Assembly: GCA_029204225.1 (NCBI GenBank) | Contig: CM055102.1 | Span: forward strand, 32,476,264 to 32,540,263 | Direction: 5' to 3' | Origin: Diphasiastrum complanatum | Taxonomy: Eukaryota > Streptophyta > Lycopodiopsida > Lycopodiales > Lycopodiaceae | DNA: 64,000 nt | In this document: positions 1-13,160 of the stretch, piece by piece | Layout: each line of letters opens with the position of its first letter | Numbering within the stretch: position 1 is the first letter of the stretch | The notes under the pieces: generated by a model | What the model saw: the letters and a program-made list of their open reading frames with translations, nothing else | Databases searched by the model: none | Told to the model about the DNA's origin: nothing | Position numbers and translations under genes: made by a program

Positions 1-1637
1 TTGCCAATCTCATTTTCTTGAGATCTAGTCATCATTTTGAGGTCATAGCCAGTTTCTTTCATACAATTGGCTTGTATTTGAGTGATTTGTGGATTCTTGG
101 AGTGTTTTACACATGCCATAGATAGTTTGACCCAAACTTTGCCTATACTCCATCAATTGATGAGAGGTTGATCTAGTTTGAGAGAGATTGGTAGAGCTAG
201 TGAATCCATCTCACATTTTGTTGCAAGATCTTGCATAGGAGTTTTTGTACCTTACCAAGCTAGTTTTTGAGGAGTGTGAAAAATAGTCAAAAATCTATCT
301 TGGTGACTATGATTTTATGTTTGTGAGTACATTTCACATGTGTGGAGCATATTCCCACATGTGTAAAATAGTTAGAAATAGTTTATAATGTTGACTTTAG
401 GAGTATCATAAAGATTGCTAGTCAAGCATCTTGGTGTCACTAGGTGATAGAGCCCATTTTGGCTTTAGAGGTCAAATGGTCAAGTACACGTTTTGTCATG
501 ATTAGGCCAAAATTCAATTGTGATGTAACTCAGGCTAGTTAGGTTGCTTACACATTTCAATTTTAGGTTTGATGAGTGATGCACCCTATGTGGTGGCAAA
601 AGTCAAAGGGTCCAATCATAAGAGAGAGATGTGTTGTAAGGGTCCAATCAAAAGTAAGGGATGTTGCATCACACATCCAATATGATTAGAGAGACTATGT
701 TTAAGGGGGTCCAATAGGATTGAAGCATGGATCTCCATGAGATTTATGTACTTTCATTTTGTATCATAATCTAATGTGAGTTTTTGAGTCAATCTGGAGA
801 TTTGCCAATTTTGCTTGTATTGTCTTCTCTCTCTAGATAAGTCGAAAAAGTGGTAGTTTCTCTCTCTACCTGAGGAGAGGAGCTTGTTGGGACTTAGTTT
901 ATTTCATGAAGTCTTCCACACGTGTGAAACACCTTTTAGTAATGAATGAATGCATGTAAAATGGGATTTTCTTAAATCTTGTCATTGATCTTGGATTTCA
1001 ATCAATAGGTGATATATAGTGCATGAGCCAAGCTTAGGAGATCAATTTTACACATTAGGGCATTCCCACATTTGTGAAATTTCGCAACGTGGCCAAAAAA
1101 GTTGAAATAGTTGATAAGCCGATATGTCGGACAAGTCGGGTAAGTCGACATGTCAGTTCAGTCGACAAGTCGGACTCCGCTATATATCAGCCAAGCCGAT
1201 CAAGCCCGATAAGTCAGGTGTCTTTCTCTTGCATGTCTTTAGTAATAAAGTTGTGCGACAATGCATGTAAATTTGCAGCGTTATGAACTAGATTAACATG
1301 GGATTTAGGAGTGTAGAGGAGATAAATCCAACAAATCAACCTCTGCTGCAGCTTCAAAGGTAATCTCTTTGGTTCAGCCTACTTCCTTTTCCTTGGTTCC
1401 TTAGTGGCAGGAGGAGATTCAGGACATGGCCGAAAATTATGTGCAAATGTGTCGTAAGCGTCCCTTAGCTTGAATATCAATGTGAAGTCTTTGGGCATTA
1501 TAGTGAACGACTGCTACACATGTATCTACAAAAAACTTGATCTAAAAGTCTTCATAAGCTACATGCACAGCCTCCACTACAGACACGGCCCACCTTACAT
1601 CTATCGATAATTTTCTAGTCACATCCTTGATGCATCT
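1..1637. other. AT-rich non-coding stretch, possible LTR remnant
   Basis: No convincing coding region on either strand. The segments CCCACATGTGTAAAAT near 350 and CCCACATTTGTGAAAT near 1064 resemble each other and could mark the two sides of a decayed LTR, but no primer site or target duplication was found. Positions 1115-1225 hold a CpG-containing run of short words such as AAGTCGACATGTC and ACAAGTCGG. Confidence 0.3.
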
Positions 1638-1829
1638 CTAGATGTGAGCCTTGAAGATCAGAATATTGTTCATCTTTTGTAGCCTCTTGATATCCTTAAG
1701 CCATGCAGGGTCACGAGGTCTACCCCTTGGCCTTTGTGGTGGTGGTGGTGGTAGTGCTCTTTGTGGTGGTGGTGGATTGCCTATCAAACCAATTGACCCA
1801 TGAAGTGAAACACCCCTGCATGGACCCAA
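1638..1829 (-). pseudogene. Proline-rich, AT-hook-like coding scrap
   Basis: A 63-codon open frame encodes two proline runs (PPPPQ and PPPPPQ) followed by the basic word RPRGRPRDP, which resembles an AT-hook, and then WLKDIKRLQ. The proline runs come from a GGT/GTG-rich tract at about 1735-1783 and may be only a low-complexity artefact. The reading continues past a stop in the same frame into KDVTRKLSIDVRWAVSVVEA, which looks like further decayed coding sequence. There is no ATG in a good context, no paired splice site and no recognised family. It may be part of a transposase or a host gene relic. Function is not assigned. Confidence 0.2.
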
Positions 1830-1837
1830 GTTGTCTG

Positions 1838-2458
1838 CTTTGTTTGAGCCATCTAAGATATCAATTCACGGCGCATGCAATACACCAGAGCAAATGAGCG
1901 CAACTAAGTCGCCTTAAAATTATATAGAAAAATATTGGTTGAGTGCCTAGGCGGACTAAACGGCGGGTTAGGGTCCAATATTTGCACATTGAATCGATAT
2001 TTGAATATCAAATGAACACGCAAGAAGGAAGTAGAGATTCCCTAGAAAAGAACAACGTGCATTGGATCAATATGATTATTCGCAGGGACTCAAGGGCTTT
2101 GTAAAGTATTCAACTCAGGTTATGGTTGTTATATAGAAATCTGGAAATTGAGGCTCCACGTTTGATGATTCCGCGTGGGTCCAATACAAATTCGAAGTTG
2201 ATTTATGAGTCGGATTTCGTGCATATCTGATTTCTATTCCTCAATCATTACTCATTAAAAAACGTCTTGTCTCATGATGACTATTGACCACACGTGGTAG
2301 TTTCTTATTGATTCATCCATTATGGCTCCAGATATTCATTCCAAACGCAACAAGTGTAAGGTTGTGGTCAAGTTAAAAATGCTATAAATATGAAATGAAA
2401 GGCATTAGCCTATGTTCCACTATGTTTCGTCTCTCAGTATTCAAAGTTTTACTTTCTT
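1838..2458. other. Non-coding stretch
   Basis: No open frame, repeat end or recognisable motif was found apart from a weak TATAAATA at about 2386, about 75 bases before the hairpin described next. The combination could be a decayed LTR promoter, but nothing confirms it. Confidence 0.25.
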
Positions 2459-2533
2459 GGCATATTGTTTCAATGTGCGCTTAGTGTTAGCGTCGTACTC
2501 CCATAGCCCCTGTGCGCGTTGAAACAATATTGC
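2459..2533. repeat. Imperfect inverted repeat (hairpin)
   Basis: The arm GGCATATTGTTTCAATGTGC is followed after a loop of about 30 bases by GCGCGTTGAAACAATATTGCC, its near reverse complement. Arms are about 22 bases with a few mismatches. It lies about 70 bases downstream of a TATAAATA, so it could be part of an old LTR leader. Confidence 0.45.
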
Positions 2534-2664
2534 CATTTTTTTACTTTTGTCCTGTATCAATTCAACGTGCACGTATACCTTCTACAATTGTCTTCTGTGT
2601 TGCCTGCACATTGATTCGATACGACGTCTAGTTTGTTTCTGGGCTGATTTGTCAGTATTTCAAA

Positions 2665-5318
2665 TATTAATGTGGCCAGTTCTCGATCATATGAGGATAG
2701 GCTAAGGGAGTTTTTGGAAGCTCTTAATATTCCTTCGGATCAATTTGACTATTTTTTTTTCAATTTTATTTGCACCATTTTATATAGATAAGCTTTTCTA
2801 TGAGAACTGTTTTCAACTTGCTGATCTTCTTGATAGATTTAGTCAAATTATTACTACTCCACTTATAGATATAGACAGCTATAGTTTTGTACATTTGGTG
2901 ACCTAGTACATGCTTATCTTTCTTATAAGCAAAAACACAATAGGAAATTTTCGAATGTACATGAAAGCTTCAAGAGAAACATTCACTATGATATGCACGA
3001 TGGAAAACATTAGGAAAACTCTTGAATCCAAAAGGGCCTTTTGTAAAGATGCTTTTTTTTACTTTTAAAGGTTTTATGTCCACATGGCCCAATGGTGTGT
3101 TTCCATGTGTGCTAGACCGTAACGGTGGCGGCCCAACTTCAATTTCGGGCAGCCACTTCTGAGATAAACCAATCACACTAAAATTCAAAATGAAGTGGGT
3201 GGGAAACCCGAGGCCATGTCCTCACACATATGTCGTCGCGTCACGTCGTGCCTCGCCATCGGAAGGCAGGTGGAGTGAGCACATGTGGAGGAGAAAAATA
3301 GAATGCCTCTAGTAAAAGAAGTGTAACATCTCTTTACACCATTACGTAGATCATGAAAAACTACACACTTTTTCATTTTGGATCACTTCAATCTGATGCA
3401 CGGTTAAAAAGTTATGGCAGTTTGAAGATTCATACCCTACTTGATATCGGAGCCGAGCGACCAATGACCTATTCACACTGAACATAATGCTCTGGTCGCG
3501 TAGCTGAGATATTGTAGCATCTGTTTACACCATTGTGTAGATCATGAAAAAATTGCACACTTTTTCTTTTTGGATCACTTCAATCCGACACACGGTTAAA
3601 AAGTTATGGCCATATGAAGATTCATACCCTTCTTGATATCGGAGTCGAGCGACCCATGGCCTCTTCTCATTGAACATAATGCTTTGGTCGCGCAGCTCTG
3701 ATATCGCAGCCACGCGACTAGAGCATTATGTTCAGTGAGAAAAGGCCATGGGTCGCGTGGCTGCGATATCGGAGTTGCGCGACCAGAGCATTATGTTAAG
3801 TGAGAAGAGACCATGGGTCGCTCGGCTCTGATATCAAGGAGGGTATGAATCTTCAGATGGCCATAACTTTTTAACCGTGTGTCGGATTGAAGTGATCCAA
3901 AAGAAAAAGAGTGCAATTTTTCATGATCTACACAATGGTATAAACAGATGCTACAATATCTCAGCTACGCGAATGCTACACTTCTTTTACTAGAGGCAAT
4001 CTATTTTCCTCCTCCACATGTGCTCGCTGCACCTGCCTTCCGCATGTGGCGAGGCACGACGCGACGCGATCGACATTTGCGCGAGGACACTGCCTCGAGT
4101 TTCTCACCCTTTTCATTTTGAATTTTAGTGTCATTGGTTTATCTCAGAAGTGGTTGCCCGAAATTGAAGTTGGGCAAGGCAGTCTAATGATGTTCTCTCT
4201 CTACATTCTTAAAGGGCCCATATTGAGTCCGAAGTTTTCCTAATGTGTTGTCTTTATATAAAAGCCATGGCCTTCTATATTTTTGTTGAGGTAGCAGAAG
4301 ATGAGTCTAAAGGTCCATCTTTTGTTCCTTTGATTAGAACTATTGTATATGTTTCCATGGCTGTAGATGAAACAACCCAATGGCTTCAAAATTTGAGCAG
4401 ACAACTTGTCGTTCAATCATTTTGTCAGAATCTAGTTAGACATTTTCTTCTATTCCTAAAAAAACTATATTAGATCTTCATGTATATACTATAAACAATT
4501 AATGATATAGAAGATACTTTTTATTTAAGAGAAGATGATATCTTTTATATTTTTGTAAAGGAATTGGTTGAATTTTCAAATATTATAAATTATCATTATG
4601 ATGATCTTGAAAGCAAGATTGATTATGATAAGATGGCAACTGGAAAAATGGCAAGGAAGCTTTGGAGGCCATGATGGAAAATTCCAGAACTTATTTAGAA
4701 ACGTTGCCGAGTGAGGAGAAATTTTTGGAGTTTCAAAAGAGATATCCACCAAAGATTCATGGCCTCCCCTCAAGAACTGAAGTATCTGGTGGAGGCCATG
4801 ATGTACATTACTACAGCAAAAGTTGTTGAGTTCGATGATAATGACCTTGTAATTTATAATGTATAACATTGGTTTATGATTTTGCTATTGTATTATTTTT
4901 TTTAATATACAAGAGATAAAAGTTTCAAATTGCATGTTTTTCTTCAATCTATATATATCACTTGGAATTCCTTGCAGAATACCATGGAAATATATTCTTT
5001 TGCAATGAGACGTGGAAGACTTTGTGAGGGATCAACTGTTGGGAATAAGGAATCGTCGCTTGTCCATTACTTAAAAAGTTTTGTAAATGATAAAAATTTT
5101 ATATATTATTCAAGTTATAGTCCATTTGCCACCACTGTTATAATGGCAATTAAGGCTTTATATGTTTGCTTAAGAGGCCATAATTACTCAAAAGGAACAT
5201 TCAAAATTGTTTTTGTTAAGAGGGATTTAGCCACTAAAATATTAGGTTATGTCCTTGGAAATATAACAAAAAGATCATCTTCAATGGCTCTTAATTCGAT
5301 TTACATAGATATGAGCAA

Positions 5319-5345
<27 letters not shown>
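2665..5345 (+). pseudogene. Unrecognised coding relic split by a foldback insertion
   Basis: Several open blocks on the plus strand look like parts of one protein broken by stops, frameshifts and an insertion. In order: about 2674-2760 (SYEDRLREFLEALNIPSDQF), about 2788-2904 (ENCFQLADLLDRFSQIITTP), 4243-4470 (FYIFVEVAEDESKGPSFVPL), about 4653-4815 (TYLETLPSEEKFLEFQKRYP) and 4930-5322 (KGTFKIVFVKRDLATKILGY). The last block runs in frame into a TA microsatellite that would encode an Ile-Tyr run. The palindrome at 3007-4246 lies between blocks two and three. I do not recognise the family. Alternatives are a transposon-encoded accessory protein or a captured host gene. The blocks are seen directly; joining them into one gene is inference. 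Confidence 0.35.
3007..4246. repeat. 1.24-kb foldback palindrome with internal duplication
   Basis: The outer tips match as inverted repeats (CATTAGGAAAACT at 3008 and its complement ending about 4246), and the match continues inward through GCCCAACTTCAATTTCGGGC (3131) against its complement ending at 4175. The centre is a short stem at about 3703-3773 built on GATATCGCAGCCACGCGAC and its complement. The left arm carries a tandem duplication with a period of about 190 bases (TTTACACCATT at 3333 and 3523), so the arms differ in length. No protein is encoded. This is the structure of a foldback or long-TIR non-autonomous DNA transposon. No clear target duplication was found. Confidence 0.75.

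Positions 5346-5357
<12 letters not shown>
5323..5357. repeat. (AT)n microsatellite
   Basis: Uninterrupted AT dinucleotide run of 35 bases at the end of the last open block of the upstream relic. Confidence 0.95.
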
Positions 5358-5360
<3 letters not shown>

Positions 5361-7320
5361 TTTAGATCCATACAAAAGAATATTGTTTCTTCATGAGAAT
5401 ATAATCCATTTGAATCTTAGAGAATGAAAAATAAAAATGATATGGATACTATACATGTATAATTGTCACTATATCACGATAATGTCTTTTTTGCAATGAA
5501 TTTGAATGCTTTATGAAAGATAATGACAAATTGTGAGTTTTTAGCTTAATATCTAGATTGTACTCGTGTGTAAAATCACTGAAACATTTGAATTAAATAT
5601 TTATTTTGAAAATGATATCCACCATGGTTTGTAGCTCGATGAAATGATCCTCTTGCTTGCTAATGTGACTTTTCCATGCCTTGTGATGACCAAATACTTA
5701 AGCTCCTATATTCTTTTGCAAAATAGGTAACATGATGACATGATGTAGAAAGATGTGCTACAAGCATCATGATCTTTTCCCGAACAATCTCATACAAATC
5801 TTACAAATGTGGTGCAAGGATTTTACAAATTACTAATATCTTCTAATGATAAGTTTTCCTTTTTGATAACACCAATGAGTGTATCAAAGTTTTTTCACAC
5901 TTCTGCATTTTGCATTCGAGTACTTCCCCTATTCTCAAAATCTTGTGTTGCCAAAACAATATCTTTCCAAATACAAGAAGTGACACTGGATTCTTTGAAA
6001 CAATATCTTTCCAAATACCAGAAGTGACACTGGATTCTTTGCAAGTGTGACTGGAAATGATATTTTTCATTGCAATATTATTGCTAGAAGCTTTCAAAAT
6101 TGTTGACATTCATTAGCGGTCTTTTTTCTTGAATGTAATCAAAGAAAATGATATTAATTACCTCCTACAATCTCTATATAAAATTGTGCAAATTTGGCAA
6201 ACTAGTAATTTCCCTTCTCTCAAATACTTTTGTGTAAGTCCACTTATGAACATCCAACACTAAGGTTACATAAGCACTAGATTGTAAGCCTAAGCATCAA
6301 GTCACATTGTCCTTATGTTTAAAAGACAACTAGTAAGCCTTTGCCTGCAGTCTCAATGTTTGCAAGATGACCAACTTGCACAATGTTATGACTACTATAA
6401 AACACATTACATCCATGCCAAAAATACCTGTTGCATAAAATACTTGGACAAAAATCACAGATGCTATTAGTTATGACAAACTTTTAGGTTCAAATAACAT
6501 TATATTAGACAAATAAACTCTGCGTAGTTTCATTTCAAGCTGACTGTTCCTAGTAAGCCCCAACCTAGCCCAAATTGGCCAAGTATAAAATAAATACATT
6601 GCTTTCTCAGTGCCTGTCTACAAATGGGCAGAAAGTATTTCTTGTTCTTTCCAATTTTCTTATGATTCGCAATGCTACGCTGTTTCTTTCAAGCAAGGAC
6701 AGACTAATTTCCAAACATCAACTCTACATCCCAGTGACAAGTGGTTCGACATTCAGGTTAACACTGATGTTCTGCTTTTTATAAATTGAATAAAGGAAAG
6801 TTAGGATTAACTTGAAATCAAGGCAGAATGTAAGCTCTCTGTAGGTAACTCAGTCACCAATGTGCTTTAACACCCTCAGAACTTCGAGGGGGTTTCCACA
6901 ATTCTCTGAAAATTTCAAAAGGGTTCACATTGTGTCCAGGTATAATTGGAGTTTTGAATTTCCTATATTAAAAGGCTGAATGATGCCTACAAACCACTAT
7001 TTCAAGTGCCATTATGTGCAAATTGCATTGTAACTAATAGAAGCAAATAATTGTGCTTCTTCAATTCTGCTCATGTATGGAGCATCTTTGGCAAACTTAG
7101 CTGATGACAATTGACAGCAAGATGAGGCTGTAAAAATCCCAGATTGTCTTAGTGTATTCCCTTGATACTCCACAAATATCTGATCTTCAACAGAAAGAGC
7201 TAGGTGATTTCAAGGATTAAATCATGCAACACAAAACCGTTCTAAGATAGTTGCTCATGGAACTCTCTGTGCTGAAAGATCTATCACCCCGACTCAGGAA
7301 CCACAGATGTCTACAAAGTA
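5358..7320. other. Non-coding 3' flank of the ABCG gene
   Basis: No coding frame could be supported. The part nearest 7320 should contain the 3' UTR of the minus-strand transporter gene, but its end cannot be placed. A 44-bp tandem duplication lies at 5954-6041. Confidence 0.4.
5954..6041. repeat. 44-bp tandem duplication
   Basis: AAACAATATCTTTCCAAATA begins both units, at 5954 and 5998. The units are nearly identical (one A/C difference seen), so the duplication is recent. Confidence 0.9.
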
Positions 7321-10116
7321 TTACGAGGTCTGAGTCCGAACAACAGGTCTGATCGTGTTTTGTACAGCAGAATTCTTTCGAGATAGGCGTCGTTTGTATG
7401 CATATTTAGCTCCTATTGCTCGGATCCAAGGTTGGACATTTTCTGTGTATTTAATTGTCAAAAAGAAGAGGAATCTGTACACAAAGATCATCAAGAAAAT
7501 TATTCCAAGATTCCACCATTTTGATCTCCCCACACTGATCTGAAATGCATCTGTGAGAATAAATTCTCCTGGAATCTTTGGAAGCCCGGGATACTTGTTG
7601 TCGAATTCAAGGCCAATAAAATCGTTCTCGTACATACCCTGGACAAAAGAAAATACAATGCTCTATGTCAAAAGCATCATAAAGGCTGCACAATGTCTGA
7701 GAAAGAATTAAATTTGACATGAAGAAACATTGATTTACTCCTGCAAAGCTGCATATAAGAGTTCAGTATGTACCTGCAGGGCATACATATGGAAGCCTAT
7801 ATACGAAAGCGGATACCTCCAAAAGGGCTTTGGCATATCATTGGGAAGTCTGAAAAAGCCAGCCACAAGCAAAAACATCCCCTGTACAAAAGAAGTATCG
7901 ACTGTTGTTAGTCAGTATTTAAAAAGTTATGTTTAACTCTGTTTGAAGTACGATCAAAAGGCAAATAAACCAAGAAAATACATGAAGGCACATCATGGAG
8001 AGATCTCATTGTCTAAGAACAATAAAACCACAACTTGGACCTCTTACTATGTCACTAAATAAGAAGGTATACATGTGTCATCAAATTCAGCAATATACCT
8101 GAATGCCTGCCCCAGTGATGATACCCAACAGGAAATTTGGAACAAGACTTGCAACAGCCATCATCAGACTCTCTACTGCTGTAACGCATGCAAACAAGTT
8201 CAACACATAGTAAGCAAAGTGTTCAAAGCCCCGATGCAGATCGACCATAAAATAGCTGATGGCACCAGATACGAGTGCAATGAGAAAGAGGAACGGCATT
8301 GATGAGAGCGTGTTTCCGACCACAAATGCAACTACACCATAATGCCCATTGAGTCTTTCCCGAGAGAAGACCTGCAAAGTTCAGAAAAGATAAACATTGA
8401 AGTCACTACCTCCTTTCAACAATCTTAGTTCCCCCAAGCTTTCTGCACGAGCGTCAAGAGTGTAGTCATGATTGTAATTTGTATCTGAGCTAGTATCATG
8501 TAGGTTCTATAACTTCAATGAAAGTATACCTTCATATCTTCGACAAAAGAGGGAAAGCCTCCAATGGACATAAAGATCAAAAAACCGCCAACAAAAGACA
8601 TACATGCAGCTCTTGCCTGCAAAGACAAGATGTCAATCATTTAAAATAAAGGAAACCAACCTAAAGATGCATCATACTGAACTAAAATGGTGTCAAAAAA
8701 ACTAAATATTTGAAAAAACCAAAACAAAACATTAAAAAGTGAAAAAATCTAAAAAAAACTAAATAATACTACTCATTACAAGAAAGCACAATTTGGATAT
8801 AGAATAAGGCTAAGTTTTAAGCACAATATAAAACAGAACTGTACTGTGTCATATGAGACCCAAATTTCTCATTGCAGGCAGTTCAAATTCAATGCAGAAA
8901 AACATAGAAAACAAAGCATTCAGTTCAAAACAGCTGAAATCAAACTTAAGTCACAACACATAGAGGTTAAGAAAGTGATATCCAGCTAGTTCTAATTGTC
9001 AAACCTTCAACAGTTAAAAAACAACTCATTGATACGAGGATTATTATAGAGCTTGTCTTGGAAATTGACACAAATATGACAACGTTTTATAGAAACATCA
9101 AATATAATATGGTTTTTGCTAACTCCTACCAAACACTGCACATTGTAGACTTTCTTCTTACCGTTATTGAGCTATATTTTGTCCCCACTTTGTAGTAGAG
9201 GGTTCCAATTCCTAGTGCCAAAATGATATAAATAACAAGTCGAAGCCAATAATAGCCAACATCTCTTGACATATTTACGAATGATCGTCTTGTCAATGTA
9301 AGAGATTGCATTAAAAAACTAGCTTGACTGCCCTCGGACTCCAGTACTGCTCCTTTCTGGAAAATATACAACCAGCAACAATTAGGTACTCCTTAGGTGG
9401 GAACAGGCATACCATGCATCAACTTAAAAGGTGGTGCTTGACATAAATGATTTGCAAACTAAGGCAAGGGGTGAACAGGTATAACGTGAATCAACTTAGT
9501 GCTTTGAGACAAATAATTTGCCATGGGTAACGTGTGATGTTTCTTTCATCCAAAATTTGTTGGACTAACTAAGGGGAGATAGAGATCCCTACTTGCAGTT
9601 AGTGCTGTGGTGCTGGTTGTGAAAGTTAACAGAAATTGGTTAGTGTCGAAGATGCATTGCTGCCCCACCTGCAGTTAGCAAATTAGGTTGGTAACAACTT
9701 AATCAATGTGCTGCCCCCATTACAAGTTTGTCCTTTAGGACACCTAGCACTTTGGTTCTTTAGGACACTTACACACAATCTGGTGATATTTTGCACAAAG
9801 ATCTGCAGTCGAGCAATAAAGCAAAGCTGAGTACTGACGGTGAACATTGCTGGCAAGAGAGGAGGGACGGAACCCAAAAGTTTCAAGCAGCTTGATAGCA
9901 GTTTCTTAGTTTGTCAACAAAGAATGGCAGACTTTTGATTTATCAGTGATGGTGGATGGTGGATCCCAGACAGAGTAAAGAGCTCAACTAGGATGATGAT
10001 TCACACAGTAGAGCATTAGGCTCAATCCTGGCTGTGAAAGATATTGGTAAGACAGCGACGGAGGAAAATTTTAAAAACGCCATGATCATTAGCAATGGTG
10101 GAGGGCGCCAAACAAC

Positions 10117-10177
<61 letters not shown>

Positions 10178-12951
10178 GCCCTGCATGGTGGTGGATTGTA
10201 GACCCATTTGAAGGGAGCTTGGACAGTTCAGTCAACTAACCCTGCCATATCAGCCCAGTTAACTTCTTGCAAAAAATTACGCTATTCAGCTACTGTTTCT
10301 GAAATGGCTAAATGAACGGGAATTAGGAACTGCAGATGGGGCGGCAGTTTCAGTTAGAGAGTCCCACAGTTAGCCCTGACTGAAACTAACGGCAATAGAT
10401 AACTTCCGCAGAAGAAAGAAACAAGCAACTAAAAACTTAGATGTGCAGAGCTAAAGTTTGAAGCAATCAATCCCATAAGAGAATTATCTGCAGTTGACAT
10501 GGCTAAAATACTAACAATCTCAGTTAGTAACACTTGCATGTGGTTACGGAGCATGTAGAAAGAAGAAATCTCAAATTTTTGGGCTGATCGTTATTGCAAA
10601 TAGAGAGATACAGACTAGCTTACAATCTGAGACATTTCATGAACTTTTGCAGCTGTCATCATTGCTTGTGCAGAAGACTGGTAAGCATCAACAAGAATTT
10701 TTCGAACTTGAGATGTGGGAATCTTGTCCAAAGGGTCTCCTGACTCAATGTCCTGCAAAAAAACAATCATTGCAGGCACCAAAGATATATTGATTCATTC
10801 ATGACAGAATCCAATTACGTTTCAGGTATGTTCACAGTTAACTGCAATTAAATCGTGCTGATTGCAATTTGTGGACATGAGATACCTTACCCGAATCTTG
10901 AAAGAACCCTTCAGGGTCTCTCTAACCCTGTCAAAGTCTGAGTTGATTGCTCTTAAGTAGTGATCAGATGGGTTCCTGTGTGTTGGGCATGGGAAGCCTG
11001 ATGAAGCAAAGAACTGCAAAGCAGATATGGGTTGTTGAAGATTGCAGATACGTATAAACTATGCATGTAGAATATCATTACAATGCTATCGAAGAGCTGA
11101 CGAACTAACAAAAATCTTACAAGAAGTGAGAACCGTTCAGCTCGGTTATCTACATACTACACTCAGAATCACAAATTAACTATTACCTCCCTTGCTGCAT
11201 AAGTTTCTCCAAAGTACACACATCTCCCATGTGACAAAAGGCACAAATTGTCAAATAGCTCAAAAACTTCACTGCTGGGCTGGTGGATGGAGGCGACTAC
11301 TGTGCGCCCATCTCTCGCAAGACTTCTCAGGGTTTGACTAACGAAGAAAGCCGAAGCACTGCAATCAGTAAGATAGTTTTCAGAAACAAGAATAGGCTTC
11401 TAGTCAGTAGCATGTTGGTGAAACCTCGTTTCTTCTTCTCGAGGTCAGGAGGTCAACTACAGTAAGCCACAAAAAGGACAGAAGAGAAAAATGAAATTTT
11501 GTAACAATACATAAGCTGTTAACGACTTCCGTTACTTTTCCTGTGGTTGGACTCCAAGTCGTCGCACAACTGAGGACATAAAATCCAATGAAACAAGAAA
11601 TCGAAATCGTTCCAAACCTAGCAGAAGTAAGATCAGATGTAATAGAACGATACCTGTCCAAGCCACTGGTAGGTTCATCAAGAAATAATAGTCTGGGACG
11701 AGTTAAGATTTCCACACCGATGCTCAACCGTCTTTTCTCTCCACCACTTAATCCTCGCAAATGCCAGTTTCCCACCGGAGTGTTAGCACACTCTTGAAGA
11801 CCCATTTCTATGATAGTGCTCTCAACTATGGCTTGCTTCTCAGTCCTCGGCATGCCATCTGGTAGTCGGAGGCGAGCCGAATAAGCAATGGTTTCACGGA
11901 CTGACAAAGTGCCGAGAAGAGTATCTTCTTGAGTCACGTAAGCCTGCAGCGATCCAGAAGATAAGTTGAGGTCTTGCTACAATACAAAGAACAGCTAGCT
12001 ACAGGTACTGCATCTGAAAACTACCTTAAATAACACATACAGAGGTTTATATACTCACTACGATCCCGTAAGACAGTTGCTTCTTGCGACCGTTTAGCAG
12101 AATCTGTCCTGTCTGTGTAGTATTCTTTGCTAGTCGACCTACAAGCGTGTCATCAATGAAAACAGTGAGTGCCAGAGATGTGCTCGGAGGCTTCTGTATT
12201 ATTTCTGAGGGAAAAAATTCTGTTTAAACACGAAAGTAAGCAGACTTCACCATACGTCGGTCTAACATGTCACTATAGTATATATTGCACTATTTATCAA
12301 AGCAATTATTGTCTTGATCAACAAGGTCGCACGACAGACAACGTAAGCTAACAGCGCAAGTAGCTGCATGCCGTCAAGGCAGCTCGCTCATACCATAGCT
12401 GCTTAGATATACGGAAGTACACATTCTGATATAATGGTCTCAACCTCAAAGCTACCAAAAAAGCGCTCATTTCTGAAGTAAACCTTATACTACCATATCA
12501 CTGCAAGGAATACGCGCTCACGGATGATTTTTCAGGATGCGTCAAAAAATCAACGGCGCACATATCAGCCGAATGCAACTAGCTCTCATTAAGTTACGAT
12601 CCACCTATTCAACCAGCTCAACTTCAAGACCAAATAGCTGTTCAGAAGAACGAAACCTGCAAGAGCATCCAACAAAGTGGACTTTCCCGATCCAGAAGGA
12701 CCCATGATCACCGTGATGTATCCTGGCTCCGCATAGCCCGTCAGACCATGCAGCAAGGTCTGCGTATCTCCTCTTGCATTTGTAGCTGTCACAAACAAAT
12801 CCCTCCATGTTAAATTTGCAGATATGTCTTCTACATCTGGCCCTGCTTTATCTTTCCACAGTGATTGGCTCAAAGGACTGAGACGCCCGAGTGTGTAATC
12901 CTCAGCTGCCTTGACCTCCATCTCTGCATGGCTTCCATAAACATGAGGCAT
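7321..12951 (-). CDS. ABCG (WBC) half-transporter, ABCG11/12/13/15 type, 11 exons
   Basis: Intact gene for a plasma-membrane ABC half-transporter; family members export cuticular lipids or related hydrophobic compounds as dimers. Exons 5' to 3': 12657-12951, 12059-12138, 11654-11943, 11187-11358, 10891-11013, 10624-10752, 9162-9356, 8530-8616, 8099-8371, 7774-7881, 7321-7638. All introns are GT-AG and the joined length is 2070 bases, giving 689 residues plus TAA, close to the usual family length of about 700. The order is ABC domain first, then membrane domain. Motifs: Walker [10 protein letters not shown] (84-92), Q-loop Gln130, signature LSGGEKRR (190-197), Walker B LLFLDE (210-215), H-loop His247 in SIHQPSSE. 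About six membrane segments follow from residue 395, and the family word RERLNGHYG is in exon 9. The ATG at 12951 is the first in frame. No key residue is missing. Which ABCG11-clade member it matches is not settled. Confidence 0.96.
10119..10176. repeat. (GA)n microsatellite inside an ABCG intron
   Basis: A 58-base GA run in the 1267-bp intron between exons 6 and 7. On the transcribed strand it is a CU run about 760 bases upstream of the acceptor, so it is unlikely to be the polypyrimidine tract itself. Confidence 0.95.
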
Positions 12952-13160
12952 TCTGCTGCTAACCGCCCACTACTCGAAAAGCGATCGATAACGAACACCT
13001 CTTCCTGTGCTGTATAATCGACAGAAAGCTAAACTTTGAAATATGTAATATCTCAAGCTGCATGAAAAGAGTACATCTATACTATGCTATGATCAGCTCT
13101 GGTTCCATAAATCATGCATAATATAAATGTTGTTAGAGAGAGGGAGAGAGAGAATGTCAG
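12952..13160 (-). promoter_or_regulatory. Candidate 5' UTR and promoter of the ABCG gene
   Basis: Read on the minus strand, TTTATATTATG (about 13119-13128) could be a TATA element about 170 bases upstream of the ATG. Just upstream of it, at 13134-13153, lies a CT-rich tract, a common plant core-promoter feature. No transcription start can be read from sequence alone. Confidence 0.25.
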
